From positions 62,001 to 126,000 of the forward strand of contig CAZUCO010000002.1 of assembly GCA_964619585.1 (NCBI GenBank): a DNA stretch of 64,000 nucleotides, in the 5' to 3' direction. Position numbers and translations under genes: made by a program. A model generated the notes under the pieces. The model was given only the letters and a program-made list of their open reading frames with translations. It was not told where the DNA came from and ran no database searches. Positions within the stretch are counted from its first letter, which is position 1; every line of letters begins with the position of its first letter. This stretch comes from JASLCR01 sp964619585 (GTDB lineage: Bacteria > Patescibacteriota > Saccharimonadia > Saccharimonadales > Saccharimonadaceae). This document shows, piece after piece, positions 35,258 through 43,832 of this stretch.

Positions 35258-35410
35258 GTCTGCTCTTCATCTCCCATATAATCCATAGAGCTTATGATTC
35301 ACTGATTGCAATTATAGCATTGATGTATTTAATACGCCTATGCTAAAATAAAAATCAAAGTGCAATGGCTGCACTAATTACGAAATAGCAAATAGAAATA
35401 ATATAGGGGA

Positions 35411-36097
35411 ATGATGGTGGAGCAATGCCTAGCAGAAACAGGAATGAGCATGTGGCTGGTCGTCACGATCGCAGTCATGGCAATAGTAGTAGGAGCTGCA
35501 CTGCTATATAAACCACTGCGTCAGAAACTGGGCATTTTCACTCTTCTCTTTGCTCTTGCTGGTATCTTTTCGTACACCACTCCCGCTTTTGCTGCTGCGG
35601 CAGACGACTGTACAGGAGGAACGAGCAAGGCACCGGGCGCGACTCCGACAAAGCCAAGCAATCCAGATGCAGGTACTCCTGAATGCATTCCGTCAAGTAC
35701 GGTCAATTGTAATGACGCGCAAGTGGGATCTGATGCTCAGGGTCGGATCGTGGCATGTAATGCTGAAAGAAGTGAGGTAAATGAATGGACGGTGACAGCT
35801 ACCGAGGGATATGTTGTAAGTGAGCGACAATTTGTCGATCTTGATCCTGACAGTGATGGCGTACAACGCACACTTGAAAGGCCAGACAAGGGCTTCCGTG
35901 CTGTCTACAATCCCGATAATGACCAACTAACAATCACTATTACCGATGCCGGTCTCTATCCGGCGCCACCAGCTGCCTGCGGCCCATGCCAAGACTCGGG
36001 AGCGCCAGAATTATTTTACAGTAGTTGGTTCGGTGGTCAGAGTGAAATTTGGGTATATAGCGATGGATGTAGTTGGTATGCCCAGACTCTACTGTAG
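35411..36097 (+). CDS. Exported protein with two N-terminal hydrophobic segments and an N-terminal LAETG
   Basis: 228 residues. QCLAETGMSMWLVVTIAVM and the following helix plus KPLRQK look like a sortase sorting signal, but at the N-terminus. A second hydrophobic segment ending TTPAFAAA has a signal-peptidase-like site near 60. The mature part is Cys- and Pro-containing (DDCTGG, PECIPS, VNCNDA, AACGPCQDSG, DGCSW) with a beta-rich middle. Function unknown. A start at the ATG 11 codons in (MSMW) would remove LAETG and cannot be excluded. Confidence 0.55.
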   Translation: MMVEQCLAETGMSMWLVVTIAVMAIVVGAALLYKPLRQKLGIFTLLFALAGIFSYTTPAFAAAADDCTGGTSKAPGATPTKPSNPDAGTPECIPSSTVNCNDAQVGSDAQGRIVACNAERSEVNEWTVTATEGYVVSERQFVDLDPDSDGVQRTLERPDKGFRAVYNPDNDQLTITITDAGLYPAPPAACGPCQDSGAPELFYSSWFGGQSEIWVYSDGCSWYAQTLL

Positions 36098-36147
36098 GAA
36101 GTCCAAAAGTGCTCGGTTGTTGATAGTAGGATAGTGATAGTCAAAGT

Positions 36148-36669
36148 TTACACAAACCATTCAGTATACTGCTTACGTGCTTTGACAATCTTTGGCTCAA
36201 TCACAATAGAGCAGTAGGGATTGGCAGGGTTGTTGGCGTAATAATCTTGGTGGCTGATCTCGGCTGGGTAGAATTTTTCGAGTGGCGTAAGCTCCGTCAC
36301 GATGCTGTTACCCCAATGCGATTTTGCGCGCTCTATCGCCGCTTCAAAGTCAGCTTTTTGTTCGTCGTCTGCATAAAACATTGCGCTGCGGTACTGCGGA
36401 CCAACGTCATTGCCCTGGCGATTCAGCGTAGTGGGGTCATGGATCAGAAAAAACATGTCGAGGATGACTTCTTTCGGAATCATGCTTTCGTCGAATGTAA
36501 CTTCCTGGCTTTCGGCGTGACCAGTCGTGCCAGTTGCCACTTTGTAGTAATCGGCATCCTCAGCCGTACCTCCAGCATAGCCCGTGATCGATTTCTCGAC
36601 ACCCTTGAGCTGCCGGTACACGGCATCTAAGCACCAAAAACATCCACCTGCGAGTACGTATGTCGTCAT
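36148..36669 (-). CDS. msrA: Peptide methionine sulfoxide reductase MsrA
   Basis: 173 residues, cytosolic. GGCFWCLDAVYRQLKGV holds the catalytic Cys; also GYAGGTAEDADYYKVATGTTGHAESQEV and the terminal Tyr-rich region. It reduces methionine-S-sulfoxide. Resolving Cys candidates are few (NPYCSIVI). TATACT in gene sense (plus 36676-36681) is 6 bases before the ATG; divergent from the HELLH gene. Confidence 0.93.
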   Translation of the reverse strand: MTTYVLAGGCFWCLDAVYRQLKGVEKSITGYAGGTAEDADYYKVATGTTGHAESQEVTFDESMIPKEVILDMFFLIHDPTTLNRQGNDVGPQYRSAMFYADDEQKADFEAAIERAKSHWGNSIVTELTPLEKFYPAEISHQDYYANNPANPYCSIVIEPKIVKARKQYTEWFV

Positions 36670-36675
36670 ATATCT

Positions 36676-36691
36676 AGTATACGCTTATAAT
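36676..36691. promoter_or_regulatory. Abutting divergent -10 hexamers of msrA and the HELLH gene
   Basis: AGTATA (36676-36681, TATACT on the minus strand for msrA) and TATAAT (36686-36691, plus strand) are only 4 bases apart. Each lies 6 bases from its ATG. Confidence 0.55.
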
Positions 36692-36697
36692 GAATGT

Positions 36698-37318
36698 ATG
36701 AATTATCCAGAAATCAGGATTAAGTATGGTTGGCTGTTGAGCGCTGAAGTATCAGAGCCTTTGAATAAGTTGTGGGGTGATGGCACGCCTCTTCGCACAA
36801 AAGAAGAATATGAACAAATAGTAGAAAACTATCAAAAAGCGTGGAAGCCCTACGAAAAGAAAATTATTAAAGGTATGTGCGATACGCTTGGGCTGAGTTT
36901 CCGGCAGAATATTGTTGACGTGTATATTGCACCGTGGATAAATGCATTTAGCGATCCGATGGTGATTGGTGTCACATTTGAACCTAATCGATTCATTGAG
37001 GTGCTGACCCACGAGCTGCTTCACAGGCTGTTAACAGACAATAATGAGTCCAACTACGTTACGACATATACCGATGAATGGGCGGAGTTGTTTGGCAAAG
37101 AGCACAGCTGGAATGCTCTTGTGCATATTCCTGCTCATGCAAGTATGCAGGCTATTTTTGACGATGTGCTCAAGGAGCCATCGAGAACTGAGAGTGATAA
37201 AAAACTATGCAAGCAATGGAAAGATTACAACGCAGCATGGGAATATGTTGGAGAGGTTGGCTATGAAGAGGTCATTGCAAAACTAAAAGAAAGCTATAAA
37301 AAGCTAAGTGAATCCTGA
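36698..37318 (+). CDS. HELLH-containing putative metallopeptidase
   Basis: 206 residues, no signal peptide. VLTHELLHRLL carries an HExxH zinc motif within a helix, preceded by a strand-like VIGVTFEPNRF. A downstream acidic TDEWAELFG could supply a third ligand. Family not recognised; a cytosolic gluzincin-like peptidase is plausible. TATAAT 6 bases before the ATG sets the start. It overlaps the next gene by 11 bases. Confidence 0.5.
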   Translation: MNYPEIRIKYGWLLSAEVSEPLNKLWGDGTPLRTKEEYEQIVENYQKAWKPYEKKIIKGMCDTLGLSFRQNIVDVYIAPWINAFSDPMVIGVTFEPNRFIEVLTHELLHRLLTDNNESNYVTTYTDEWAELFGKEHSWNALVHIPAHASMQAIFDDVLKEPSRTESDKKLCKQWKDYNAAWEYVGEVGYEEVIAKLKESYKKLSES

Positions 37319-38105
37319 GAATTTTCAGCAGTTACTTCGTCAAAAGGCCGAAGAACTTTACCGTAACATGCCATGGCGCGAAGACACCAGGGCTTATTAC
37401 GTGTTGGTGAGCGAGCTAATGCTGCAACAAACACAAGTTACTAGGGTGACTCCAAAGTTTGAAGCATTTATCGAGCGATTCCCCGATGAAAAGAGTTTGG
37501 CGCAGGCAAGCCTGGCTGATGTACTGAAGCTTTGGCAAGGACTTGGCTATAACCGACGCGCAAAATTTCTGCATGAAGCGGCAAAAAAGATTGTCGAGCT
37601 CGGCTCTTTCCCCGATACCTTTACTGAACTTGTAAAATTGCCGGGTGTCGGCAAGAATACTGCTGGTGCTATCTTGGCATATAGCTTCAACCAGTCAAGT
37701 ATCTTTGTGGAAACAAATATTCGTACTGTCTACATCCACCATTTTTTTGCTGATAATTTCTCGGTCGATGATAAAGAAATCATCGAATTACTTGAGCAGA
37801 CAATCGATCGTGAGCATCCACGTGAATTTTATTGGGCGCTGATGGACTATGGCTCATGGCTGAAGGCGAATGGTGTGCGTAATATCTCCTCGAGCAAACA
37901 TTACAAAAAACAATCGCCGCTGAAAGGTAGTCTACGTGAGATGCGCGGTATGATTGTACGCGCGCTTGCCGAGCAGCCAACACAGACCGAACATGAGCTT
38001 TGCAAAGCGCTCGAGGCTGACGAGCGTTTCTTGAGTGCGCTTGATAGTCTAATACAAGATGGTTTGGTTGCGAGGTCAGGTACACAGCTTTATTTGACCA
38101 AATAA
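37308..38105 (+). CDS. mutY: MutY-like adenine DNA glycosylase without Fe-S cluster
   Basis: 265 residues from a GTG start inside the previous gene. MutY features: NMPWREDTRAYYVLVSELMLQQTQV (catalytic Glu near 36), helix-hairpin-helix KLPGVGKNTAGAIL (near 112). The position of the catalytic Asp (usually LDGNV) reads VETNI, i.e. Glu near 136. The region that normally holds the four Cys of the Fe-S cluster has none (DYGSWLKANGVRNISSSKHY). The C-terminal MutT-like domain is replaced by a short winged-helix-like part. Probable A:oxoG repair; activity uncertain. Confidence 0.75.
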   Translation: MNPENFQQLLRQKAEELYRNMPWREDTRAYYVLVSELMLQQTQVTRVTPKFEAFIERFPDEKSLAQASLADVLKLWQGLGYNRRAKFLHEAAKKIVELGSFPDTFTELVKLPGVGKNTAGAILAYSFNQSSIFVETNIRTVYIHHFFADNFSVDDKEIIELLEQTIDREHPREFYWALMDYGSWLKANGVRNISSSKHYKKQSPLKGSLREMRGMIVRALAEQPTQTEHELCKALEADERFLSALDSLIQDGLVARSGTQLYLTK

Positions 38106-38132
38106 GACAGCCACGCGATAATAGAGGGACAT

Positions 38133-38669
38133 ATGAGTCAGCGCATGAAACGAATAGGTAGCCTAGCAACGATTGTTGCATTGTTTGCGCTCAGCGTTGG
38201 TCTGGCTCCTCGGGTGATGGCTGACATAATAACTGACCAGCAGATCAATGCTATCCGTACTCGATGTGTAGATATCCAGGCAGTACTTAACCGGGTGCAT
38301 CAGAGTGATACGCTGTTGAGATATAACCGAGGTCCACTCTACCGTCTGCTGTCTGACAAGTTGATGACACCATTGAATCAGCGTATTGCTACCAACCAGC
38401 TCGATGGCGGAAATCTCAGCAAAATTGCTGCAGACTACAACCTTGCCTATAAAGATTTTGTGGACGCCTATAGAGTATATGAGGTACAACTTTCGGCTAC
38501 TATGGCTATTGACTGTGAAAAGCAGCCAACAATTTTTTACGATAACTTGATGAAGGCTGGTGCTGAGCGTGACAAGCTACACAAAGCCAACGTGAAGCTT
38601 GTTACTCTCGCGAAGGAATTCCAGGCGGATGTGCTACTACTAAAGAAAAAGGTGGTACAAGATGAATGA
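38133..38669 (+). CDS. Exported helical protein, unknown
   Basis: 178 residues. A signal peptide (about 6-30, ending RVMADI) and a helical mature part with two Cys (IRTRCVDI, AIDCEKQ) that could pair. AGAGGG precedes the ATG. The next gene overlaps by 8 bases and also encodes an envelope protein. Not recognised. Confidence 0.6.
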   Translation: MSQRMKRIGSLATIVALFALSVGLAPRVMADIITDQQINAIRTRCVDIQAVLNRVHQSDTLLRYNRGPLYRLLSDKLMTPLNQRIATNQLDGGNLSKIAADYNLAYKDFVDAYRVYEVQLSATMAIDCEKQPTIFYDNLMKAGAERDKLHKANVKLVTLAKEFQADVLLLKKKVVQDE

Positions 38670-39039
38670 TGAGCATCAGACGACGATGGGACAGATAAAA
38701 GATCATCGTTTCATCATTTTTGTTGGAGGAAGTATTGTTGTTGCGCTATTTCTTGTTGCGGTCGCACTCGGGCTATATGCAAGTAGTGGCGCTGCTCAAC
38801 TTGATCTAAGTCGTCCAGGATATGCTTCGCTCAGGGGTGAGGCAAAAGACGAAGATGTGGACTTTGAAGGCTTCCGTGCAGATGGTACTCTGGACGGCAA
38901 GGCGCTCCAAGAGTTTGAAAACATGTACGGCGATAAAATGAAAGAAATATTGTCCGTTGATGCGTTTGGTGGTGATGTTTTGAGTCCGCAGTCACTCGAG
39001 ATTGACAAAGCAACAGCAGCGAAAACAAACAAAAACTAG
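38662..39039 (+). CDS. Single-pass membrane protein, unknown
   Basis: 125 residues: a short cytosolic N-terminus, one transmembrane helix (about 18-40), then an acidic external tail with a Ser/Gly/Asp-rich part and GKALQEFENMYGDKMKEIL helix. Translated with the preceding exported protein (8-base overlap). The stop shares CTAG with the convergent MscS gene. Not recognised. Confidence 0.6.
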   Translation: MNDEHQTTMGQIKDHRFIIFVGGSIVVALFLVAVALGLYASSGAAQLDLSRPGYASLRGEAKDEDVDFEGFRADGTLDGKALQEFENMYGDKMKEILSVDAFGGDVLSPQSLEIDKATAAKTNKN

Positions 39040-39923
39040 CGACTACGCTTTTGATTGGTTGGCTGCTGATTTAGCGGGCTAACAGCCAGTTTGATGCCTT
39101 TTTCTTCGAACTGCTCATGCAGGCGTCGTCGCATCTCTGCAGTAACCGACCACTGGTCGGAAGGTTGAGTCTTGCCAGCGACGATAACAGCAGTTGAGTT
39201 ACCAGTAATATCTCCGAGACTAACAAATGCTGGCGGTTTGATAATCTTGTCTTTCCACGCGGTTTCTTCCGAGAGTTCTAGACCTGTTTTGTCGATGATA
39301 TCAGTCAGTTCATCGATATCAGTCGAAGGCTGGACCTGGAGTGTGAAGCGAGCCATTGAGTAGCCAAGTGTTTTGTTGATGACGTGCTGGATCATGCCGT
39401 TTGGAAAGAAGTGAACGTTACCATCAGCATCTCTCAGCACTGTAGATCGTGACCCAATTCGCTCAACTGTGCCACTTGCTCCTTCGATATCGATGATATC
39501 TCCCACCCGGTATTGATTCTCCGAAATGATGAAGATGCCCGATAGGAAATCCTTGATAAGCGACTGAGCGCCAAATCCTAGCGCGATTCCAATGATTCCT
39601 GCACTTGCAAAAAGTGGCGCGAGAGTAGTTTCGATGTTGGGAAATATTTCGTTGAGTAGGGCGTAGCCTGCGGCAAAAATAATAATAATCTTAAGTATTG
39701 TGCGAAATAGTCCAGACAGAGTCCTCTGCCGTTTCTCGATGTCTTTTTTGTGCCATTCTCGGTGTTTTGTCCCCTTGACGACTCGATGCACAATTGCATC
39801 CAGGAAGCGGTTACCAAAGACGTAGATGACAACAGAGACAACAAGGATACCAATTAAGTTGATGCCATGTTCGGCGAGCCATCCGAGATTGTTTTGTTCA
39901 AGCCAATGTTGAAGTCCACCCAT
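39036..39923 (-). CDS. mscS: Small-conductance mechanosensitive channel (MscS family)
   Basis: 295 residues with three N-terminal transmembrane helices. The pore helix GIIGIALGFGAQSLIKDFLSG has the Gly/Ala pattern of TM3. The MscS beta domain follows (YRVGDIIDIEGASGTVERIGSRSTVLRDADGNVHFFPNG) and an alpha/beta C-terminal domain. It opens under osmotic downshock. The start is chosen where TATACT (plus AGTATA 39931-39936) sits 7 bases upstream. Confidence 0.9.
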   Translation of the reverse strand: MGGLQHWLEQNNLGWLAEHGINLIGILVVSVVIYVFGNRFLDAIVHRVVKGTKHREWHKKDIEKRQRTLSGLFRTILKIIIIFAAGYALLNEIFPNIETTLAPLFASAGIIGIALGFGAQSLIKDFLSGIFIISENQYRVGDIIDIEGASGTVERIGSRSTVLRDADGNVHFFPNGMIQHVINKTLGYSMARFTLQVQPSTDIDELTDIIDKTGLELSEETAWKDKIIKPPAFVSLGDITGNSTAVIVAGKTQPSDQWSVTAEMRRRLHEQFEEKGIKLAVSPLNQQPTNQKRSR

Positions 39924-39930
39924 ATGTGGT

Positions 39931-39938
39931 AGTATAGC
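39931..39938. promoter_or_regulatory. Shared divergent -10 element of mscS and tsaC
   Basis: AGTATAGC contains TATAGC on the plus strand (39933-39938) and TATACT on the minus strand (39936-39931). Both are 7 bases from the respective ATG, so the two promoters share the same TATA. Confidence 0.55.
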
Positions 39939-39945
39939 ACGTGAT

Positions 39946-40500
39946 ATGAAGGTTTTTACTGACATGCATGACCCTGAAGTCGTGGAGCTGCTACAGGCCG
40001 GCAAGGTGGGCGTACTTCGCACTGACACGTTGTATGGTCTTGTTGCACGCGCCGATGATGAGCAGGCCGTGCAGCGTATCTATCATCTAAAAGGACGAGA
40101 CGGCGATAAGTCACCAATCGTGCTTGTCGCAGATAAGTCTCAGCTATTCGACGAGCCTAGTCCGGAGGAGAATAGCCTACTTGATAAAGTGTGGCCTGGT
40201 AGGGTGAGTGTTGTTCTTGCATCTAATGAAGCGCCACTATGGATACGCAGGAGGAACCAATCAGTAGCCTACCGGATGCCTGCGGAGTCTGGACTTCGTA
40301 ATCTCCTCGAGGATACAGGTGGTCTTATTGCACCAAGCGCTAATCCACAAGGAGAGCCACCAGCTATGGATGCCGATGAGGCCATTAATTATTTTGGTGA
40401 CGATGTAGATTTTTACGTTGATGGCGGCAGGGTAGAGAATGGTGCACCATCGAGACTACTCCGTATAGATGCTCGAGGGATGGTTGAGGTACTACGATGA
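39946..40500 (+). CDS. tsaC: Threonylcarbamoyl-AMP synthase (TsaC/Sua5-YrdC)
   Basis: 184 residues. YrdC fold: KVGVLRTDTLYGLVARADD, KGRDGDKSPIVLV, WPGRVSVVL, VAYRMPAESGLRNLL, GLIAPSANPQGEPPA. It makes threonylcarbamoyl-AMP for t6A37 of ANN-decoding tRNAs, including the Lys, Ile2 and Met tRNAs of this window. It lacks the Sua5 domain. The ATG of trmB overlaps its stop by 4 bases. Confidence 0.9.
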   Translation: MKVFTDMHDPEVVELLQAGKVGVLRTDTLYGLVARADDEQAVQRIYHLKGRDGDKSPIVLVADKSQLFDEPSPEENSLLDKVWPGRVSVVLASNEAPLWIRRRNQSVAYRMPAESGLRNLLEDTGGLIAPSANPQGEPPAMDADEAINYFGDDVDFYVDGGRVENGAPSRLLRIDARGMVEVLR

Positions 40501-41144
40501 GTGAAAAAGTAAATCCTGATGACTTTGTGATTGCACGCAAGCGCAAGAAATACCGTTTTGCCAAGTTTGCTAATGCTGAGAATTGTTTTGAACTCGATGA
40601 GTGGGACAAACGGCAGGTTGATATCGTTGAACTTGGGGCAGGTACGGGTCTATTTGCGGTCGAGCTTGCAGCAAGACATCCTGACAAGCAGTATGTGGCG
40701 GTCGATGTCAAAGCTGATCGCCTACAAAAAGGTGCGTATGAAGCACTTGATCGTGGTGTCAAAAATATTGTGTTCTTGCGAGCTCGAGCAGATCAAATTG
40801 AAGAGTGCTTTATGCCTGGTTCACTCGAAGCGATTTGGCTGACTTTTCCTGATCCATTTCCGCGCGAACGTTCAGCACGTCGACGTATGTCCCATCCAAT
40901 ATATCTCGAGAAATATGCAGCACTATTGGGGCCGGGTGGTTCATTCTATCTAAAGCATGACAATCGTGACTTTTTTTGCTGGAGTATTGAGCAGCTTGTG
41001 ACTGAAGGCTGGAGTATCGATGAAATAAGCTTTGACCTACACGAGTCAAGTCTGTCAGATGATTATAAGGTCAAGACGACGTACGAGCATCGCTGGCTTG
41101 GCGAAGGACGTATTACCAACTTCTTTCGTGCTTCACATTCGTAG
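40497..41144 (+). CDS. trmB: tRNA (guanine-N7-)-methyltransferase TrmB
   Basis: 215 residues. SAM-binding VELGAGTGLFAVELAARHPDKQYVAVDVK, then the TrmB-specific AIWLTFPDPFPRERSARRRMSHPIYLEKY and late TTYEHRWLGEGRITNFF. It methylates G46 in the tRNA variable loop. Operon with tsaC. Confidence 0.93.
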   Translation: MSEKVNPDDFVIARKRKKYRFAKFANAENCFELDEWDKRQVDIVELGAGTGLFAVELAARHPDKQYVAVDVKADRLQKGAYEALDRGVKNIVFLRARADQIEECFMPGSLEAIWLTFPDPFPRERSARRRMSHPIYLEKYAALLGPGGSFYLKHDNRDFFCWSIEQLVTEGWSIDEISFDLHESSLSDDYKVKTTYEHRWLGEGRITNFFRASHS

Positions 41145-41146
41145 AT

Positions 41147-41449
41147 TTAGTCGGCCGCGCCTATAGCAAATGGAAGCGCCTGTAGAGATTTTTGTCTCTC
41201 GTCGGCTAGTTTATCCAGCTCTTCATGCGCAAGGTCCATAAACTCTCGTGTACTTGTACCAAATCGCTGAAACAGCTTCATGTGAAGTGTTGCATGGCCA
41301 TAGCTAAGCGAGTGCTCAATGTTGCCACTTTTCTTGGCATTGCGGGCCACGTCGCGAGCGACACGGTAAAGTATTGAGCGCGCCGATGGCGGCATCATAC
41401 GTTCGATATTTTGCTCAATTCTTTTCGGAAATGTTTGTGATTGCACCAT
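41147..41449 (-). CDS. Small helical protein, unknown
   Basis: 100 residues, all-helical and charged, without Cys or transmembrane helix; RMMPPSARSILYRVARDVARNAKKSG is the most distinctive part. GGGAGGATAA before the ATG is a good ribosome site. Convergent with trmB (2-base gap). Not recognised. Confidence 0.55.
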   Translation of the reverse strand: MVQSQTFPKRIEQNIERMMPPSARSILYRVARDVARNAKKSGNIEHSLSYGHATLHMKLFQRFGTSTREFMDLAHEELDKLADERQKSLQALPFAIGAAD

Positions 41450-41543
41450 ACATTTATCCTCCCAATCCGTCTACCCAACAGATTATATTTTCACTATAAT
41501 CACTTGCAAATATTATTTCTAGCAAGTATAATTTGAGTCAAAT

Positions 41544-42221
41544 ATGATTGAGCAGACAAGTATTGAACACCATATCCAGCGATACATTATGATGGTACTT
41601 ATGTATCAGAAGGTCGCTAGATTTCGGGATATGCGCCCAGAGAAAACTGACACAAATCTCTACAGTTATCATCTAAAGCTGCTGCAAAAAAATAATTTTG
41701 TCAAAAAGATAGAGGGGGGCTACACACTAGGCAAAAACGGTGTTCTCTATATCGACCGTGTGACAACCTCAACGCTTAAGGTCCGTAATCAGCCAAAGAT
41801 TATCACGATGTTGGTCGTACAAAACTCAGACGGAAAGTTACTACTCTACAAAAGACAGCGACAGCCGTATAGCGATCAGTGGACGTTGCCATACGGTAAA
41901 TTGCATATTGATGATCCCTCTCTTCAAGATGCAGCCAAACGTGAAGCGTACGAAAAACTTGGACTCAAAGATCAGCCTGTTGTTCATGCTGGTGATTGTT
42001 ATATCCGTGTTCGGGACGGTAAGGACACGGTGATGTCTACTCTCGCACACGTATTCACGCTAAATTCTGATGACATTGCGCTTGACGGTCGTCAGATGTG
42101 GGTCAAGCCTCACCGGTTGCATGAGTATGATCTTGCACCAGCGGTTGAAAAGATCGTAGCGCGGACATTCTTCCGCGACCCTCACTTCTTCGAAGAGTTT
42201 GAAGAAGATTGGTACAATTAG
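41544..42221 (+). CDS. Winged-helix/Nudix fusion protein with degenerate Nudix box
   Basis: 225 residues. The N-terminal 75 read as a winged helix (YSYHLKLLQKNNFVKKIEGGYTLGKNGVLYID). The rest is a Nudix domain (IITMLVVQNSDGKLLLYKRQ, WTLPYGKLHIDD, KREAYEKLGLKD). The usual GX5EX7REUXEEXGU is altered: an Asp replaces the first Glu, spacing is off by one, and Lys replaces one of the paired Glu. It may sense a nucleotide rather than hydrolyse it. Operon with a MazG-like gene 3 bases downstream. Confidence 0.65.
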   Translation: MIEQTSIEHHIQRYIMMVLMYQKVARFRDMRPEKTDTNLYSYHLKLLQKNNFVKKIEGGYTLGKNGVLYIDRVTTSTLKVRNQPKIITMLVVQNSDGKLLLYKRQRQPYSDQWTLPYGKLHIDDPSLQDAAKREAYEKLGLKDQPVVHAGDCYIRVRDGKDTVMSTLAHVFTLNSDDIALDGRQMWVKPHRLHEYDLAPAVEKIVARTFFRDPHFFEEFEEDWYN

Positions 42222-42224
42222 TCT

Positions 42225-42566
42225 ATGCAAATAAATGACTATTCACAACAAGCTATTTCAACAATGCTCACTGGCCATGATGTTACTGACCTTGATGCCA
42301 AGCTCTTGTCGCAAGTGTTTGGCCTTGTAGGAGAAAGTGGCGAAGTTGCTGAGAAGTTCAAAAAACTTATTCGTGACAAGCAGGGAAAAATGTCGGATGA
42401 AGATAAACAGGAGATAGTGAAGGAGCTTGGTGATATCTTGTGGTATATCAACTCAATTGCAAATCTTCTGGACTCAAGCCTTGAAGAAGTGGCTCAGAAA
42501 AATCTCGATAAAGTACTTTCGCGTAAGGCCAGAGGTGTTTCGAGAGGAAGCGGCGACAACCGCTAG
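42225..42566 (+). CDS. MazG-like nucleotide pyrophosphohydrolase
   Basis: 113 residues, single MazG domain: VFGLVGESGEVAEKFKKLIRD (ExxE) and IVKELGDILWYINSIANLL (ExxD), the four metal-binding acids. It hydrolyses (d)NTPs to monophosphates and may clean the nucleotide pool. It follows the HTH-Nudix gene directly. Confidence 0.88.
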   Translation: MQINDYSQQAISTMLTGHDVTDLDAKLLSQVFGLVGESGEVAEKFKKLIRDKQGKMSDEDKQEIVKELGDILWYINSIANLLDSSLEEVAQKNLDKVLSRKARGVSRGSGDNR

Positions 42567-42569
42567 AAC

Positions 42570-43826
42570 CTACGCGGCCTTGTTGTGCTGACGTACCCAT
42601 CCATCAATCGAGCCAGCACCCATGCAGAGGACAAGCTTATTCTCATCCCTCGCTTGCTGGATAGTAGACCATAGCTCATCATTGAGATCTGCTAGGTGGA
42701 TTCTTGTTTGATCAAGATTTTTGGTGAGCTGTTCAGGTGTAAGGATTGCTAAGTTTGGATTTTCACGTGAGAGATACGTAGGGAGCCAGTAGACCTGGTC
42801 GGCATCTTTAAAGACAACATCAGTATATTGATCATGAATCTCATGCTGTCTGATGTTTTGATGCGGCTCGTATACCAAGACAACCTCGTCAGAAAGCTCA
42901 CTCGCCATCTGGAGTGTGGCCGCGATTTCTGCAGGAGTATGACCATAGTCGGTATAGAGATTGGTCGCCAGCTCCTCGAACCGTCGCATTGTGCCAGGGA
43001 ACGATTCAAGGGCTCTCTGATTATCGAGACTTTCACCAATACCAAGCCGCTCGAGGGCCTTTAGGACAAGCGTTGTATTACGTCGGTTATGCGCACCTGC
43101 AAGTGTAAGGTCACGTATCTCATCATCCTGGAGGCACCATGCGCTTGCTTCACGAGTTTTTGTATAGTCAGCGTCATGTTGCCACAGGATTGAAGCTTTT
43201 GACTGATGGATGAACTGCCGAAATGCCGAAGCGTAATCCTCCTCGGTCGGGTAGGTGTCAGGGTGGTCATACTCAATCGAGGTGATGATGGCGAGCTCTG
43301 GGTAGAAGTGAAGGAAATTACGATCAAACTCGTCACATTCGTACACAAAGTACTCACTTGATGGGTCAAACTTTCCACTCGGACCCCAGGACAGCGTTGT
43401 GCCGATCGAGTAGCTGACAGGAACACCAAGCTGTTTGAGTGTCCAGACTATCATAGCGGTCGAAGAGGTTTTTCCATGAGTACCGGCAACCGCCAGTAGT
43501 TTTAAGTTCTTTTCAGTGATAATCTGGGCAATCAGCTCATCTCGTTTGGATATCTTGATACCAAGCTTTTTCGCAAGCTGTAACTCGGGATGGTCGTCAC
43601 GGAGTGCGGCTGTATGGACAAACCAATCAATAGGCCGCTCGTCATGACAGGCCTGCAAAAAAGCTCCACTCTGGTCAATCGCTACGACAATACCGCGCTT
43701 CTGGAGCTCACGTGTCACAAGATTCTCGGTTAGATCTGAGCCTTGGACACTATAGCCAGCATCATGGGCAATTTCTGCAAGCGGTCCAATTGCTACTCCA
43801 CCAAGACCGGAAAAATAAATGTTCAT
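42570..43826 (-). CDS. murC: Mur ligase, MurC/Mpl type (UDP-MurNAc:L-alanine ligase-like)
   Basis: 418 residues, shorter than typical MurC (450-490). Rossmann N-terminus YFSGLGGVAIGPLAEIA...QGSDL, ATP site AVAGTHGKTSSTAMI, YECDEFDRNFLHFYPELAIITSIEYDHPDTYP, and C-terminal TDYGHTPAEIAATLQ with VYEPHQNIR. It adds L-Ala (MurC) or a recycled peptide (Mpl) to UDP-MurNAc; the two are hard to separate by eye. TATACT in gene sense (plus 43833-43838) is 6 bases before the ATG. Confidence 0.8.
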   Translation of the reverse strand: MNIYFSGLGGVAIGPLAEIAHDAGYSVQGSDLTENLVTRELQKRGIVVAIDQSGAFLQACHDERPIDWFVHTAALRDDHPELQLAKKLGIKISKRDELIAQIITEKNLKLLAVAGTHGKTSSTAMIVWTLKQLGVPVSYSIGTTLSWGPSGKFDPSSEYFVYECDEFDRNFLHFYPELAIITSIEYDHPDTYPTEEDYASAFRQFIHQSKASILWQHDADYTKTREASAWCLQDDEIRDLTLAGAHNRRNTTLVLKALERLGIGESLDNQRALESFPGTMRRFEELATNLYTDYGHTPAEIAATLQMASELSDEVVLVYEPHQNIRQHEIHDQYTDVVFKDADQVYWLPTYLSRENPNLAILTPEQLTKNLDQTRIHLADLNDELWSTIQQARDENKLVLCMGAGSIDGWVRQHNKAA

Positions 43827-43832
43827 ATCTGT

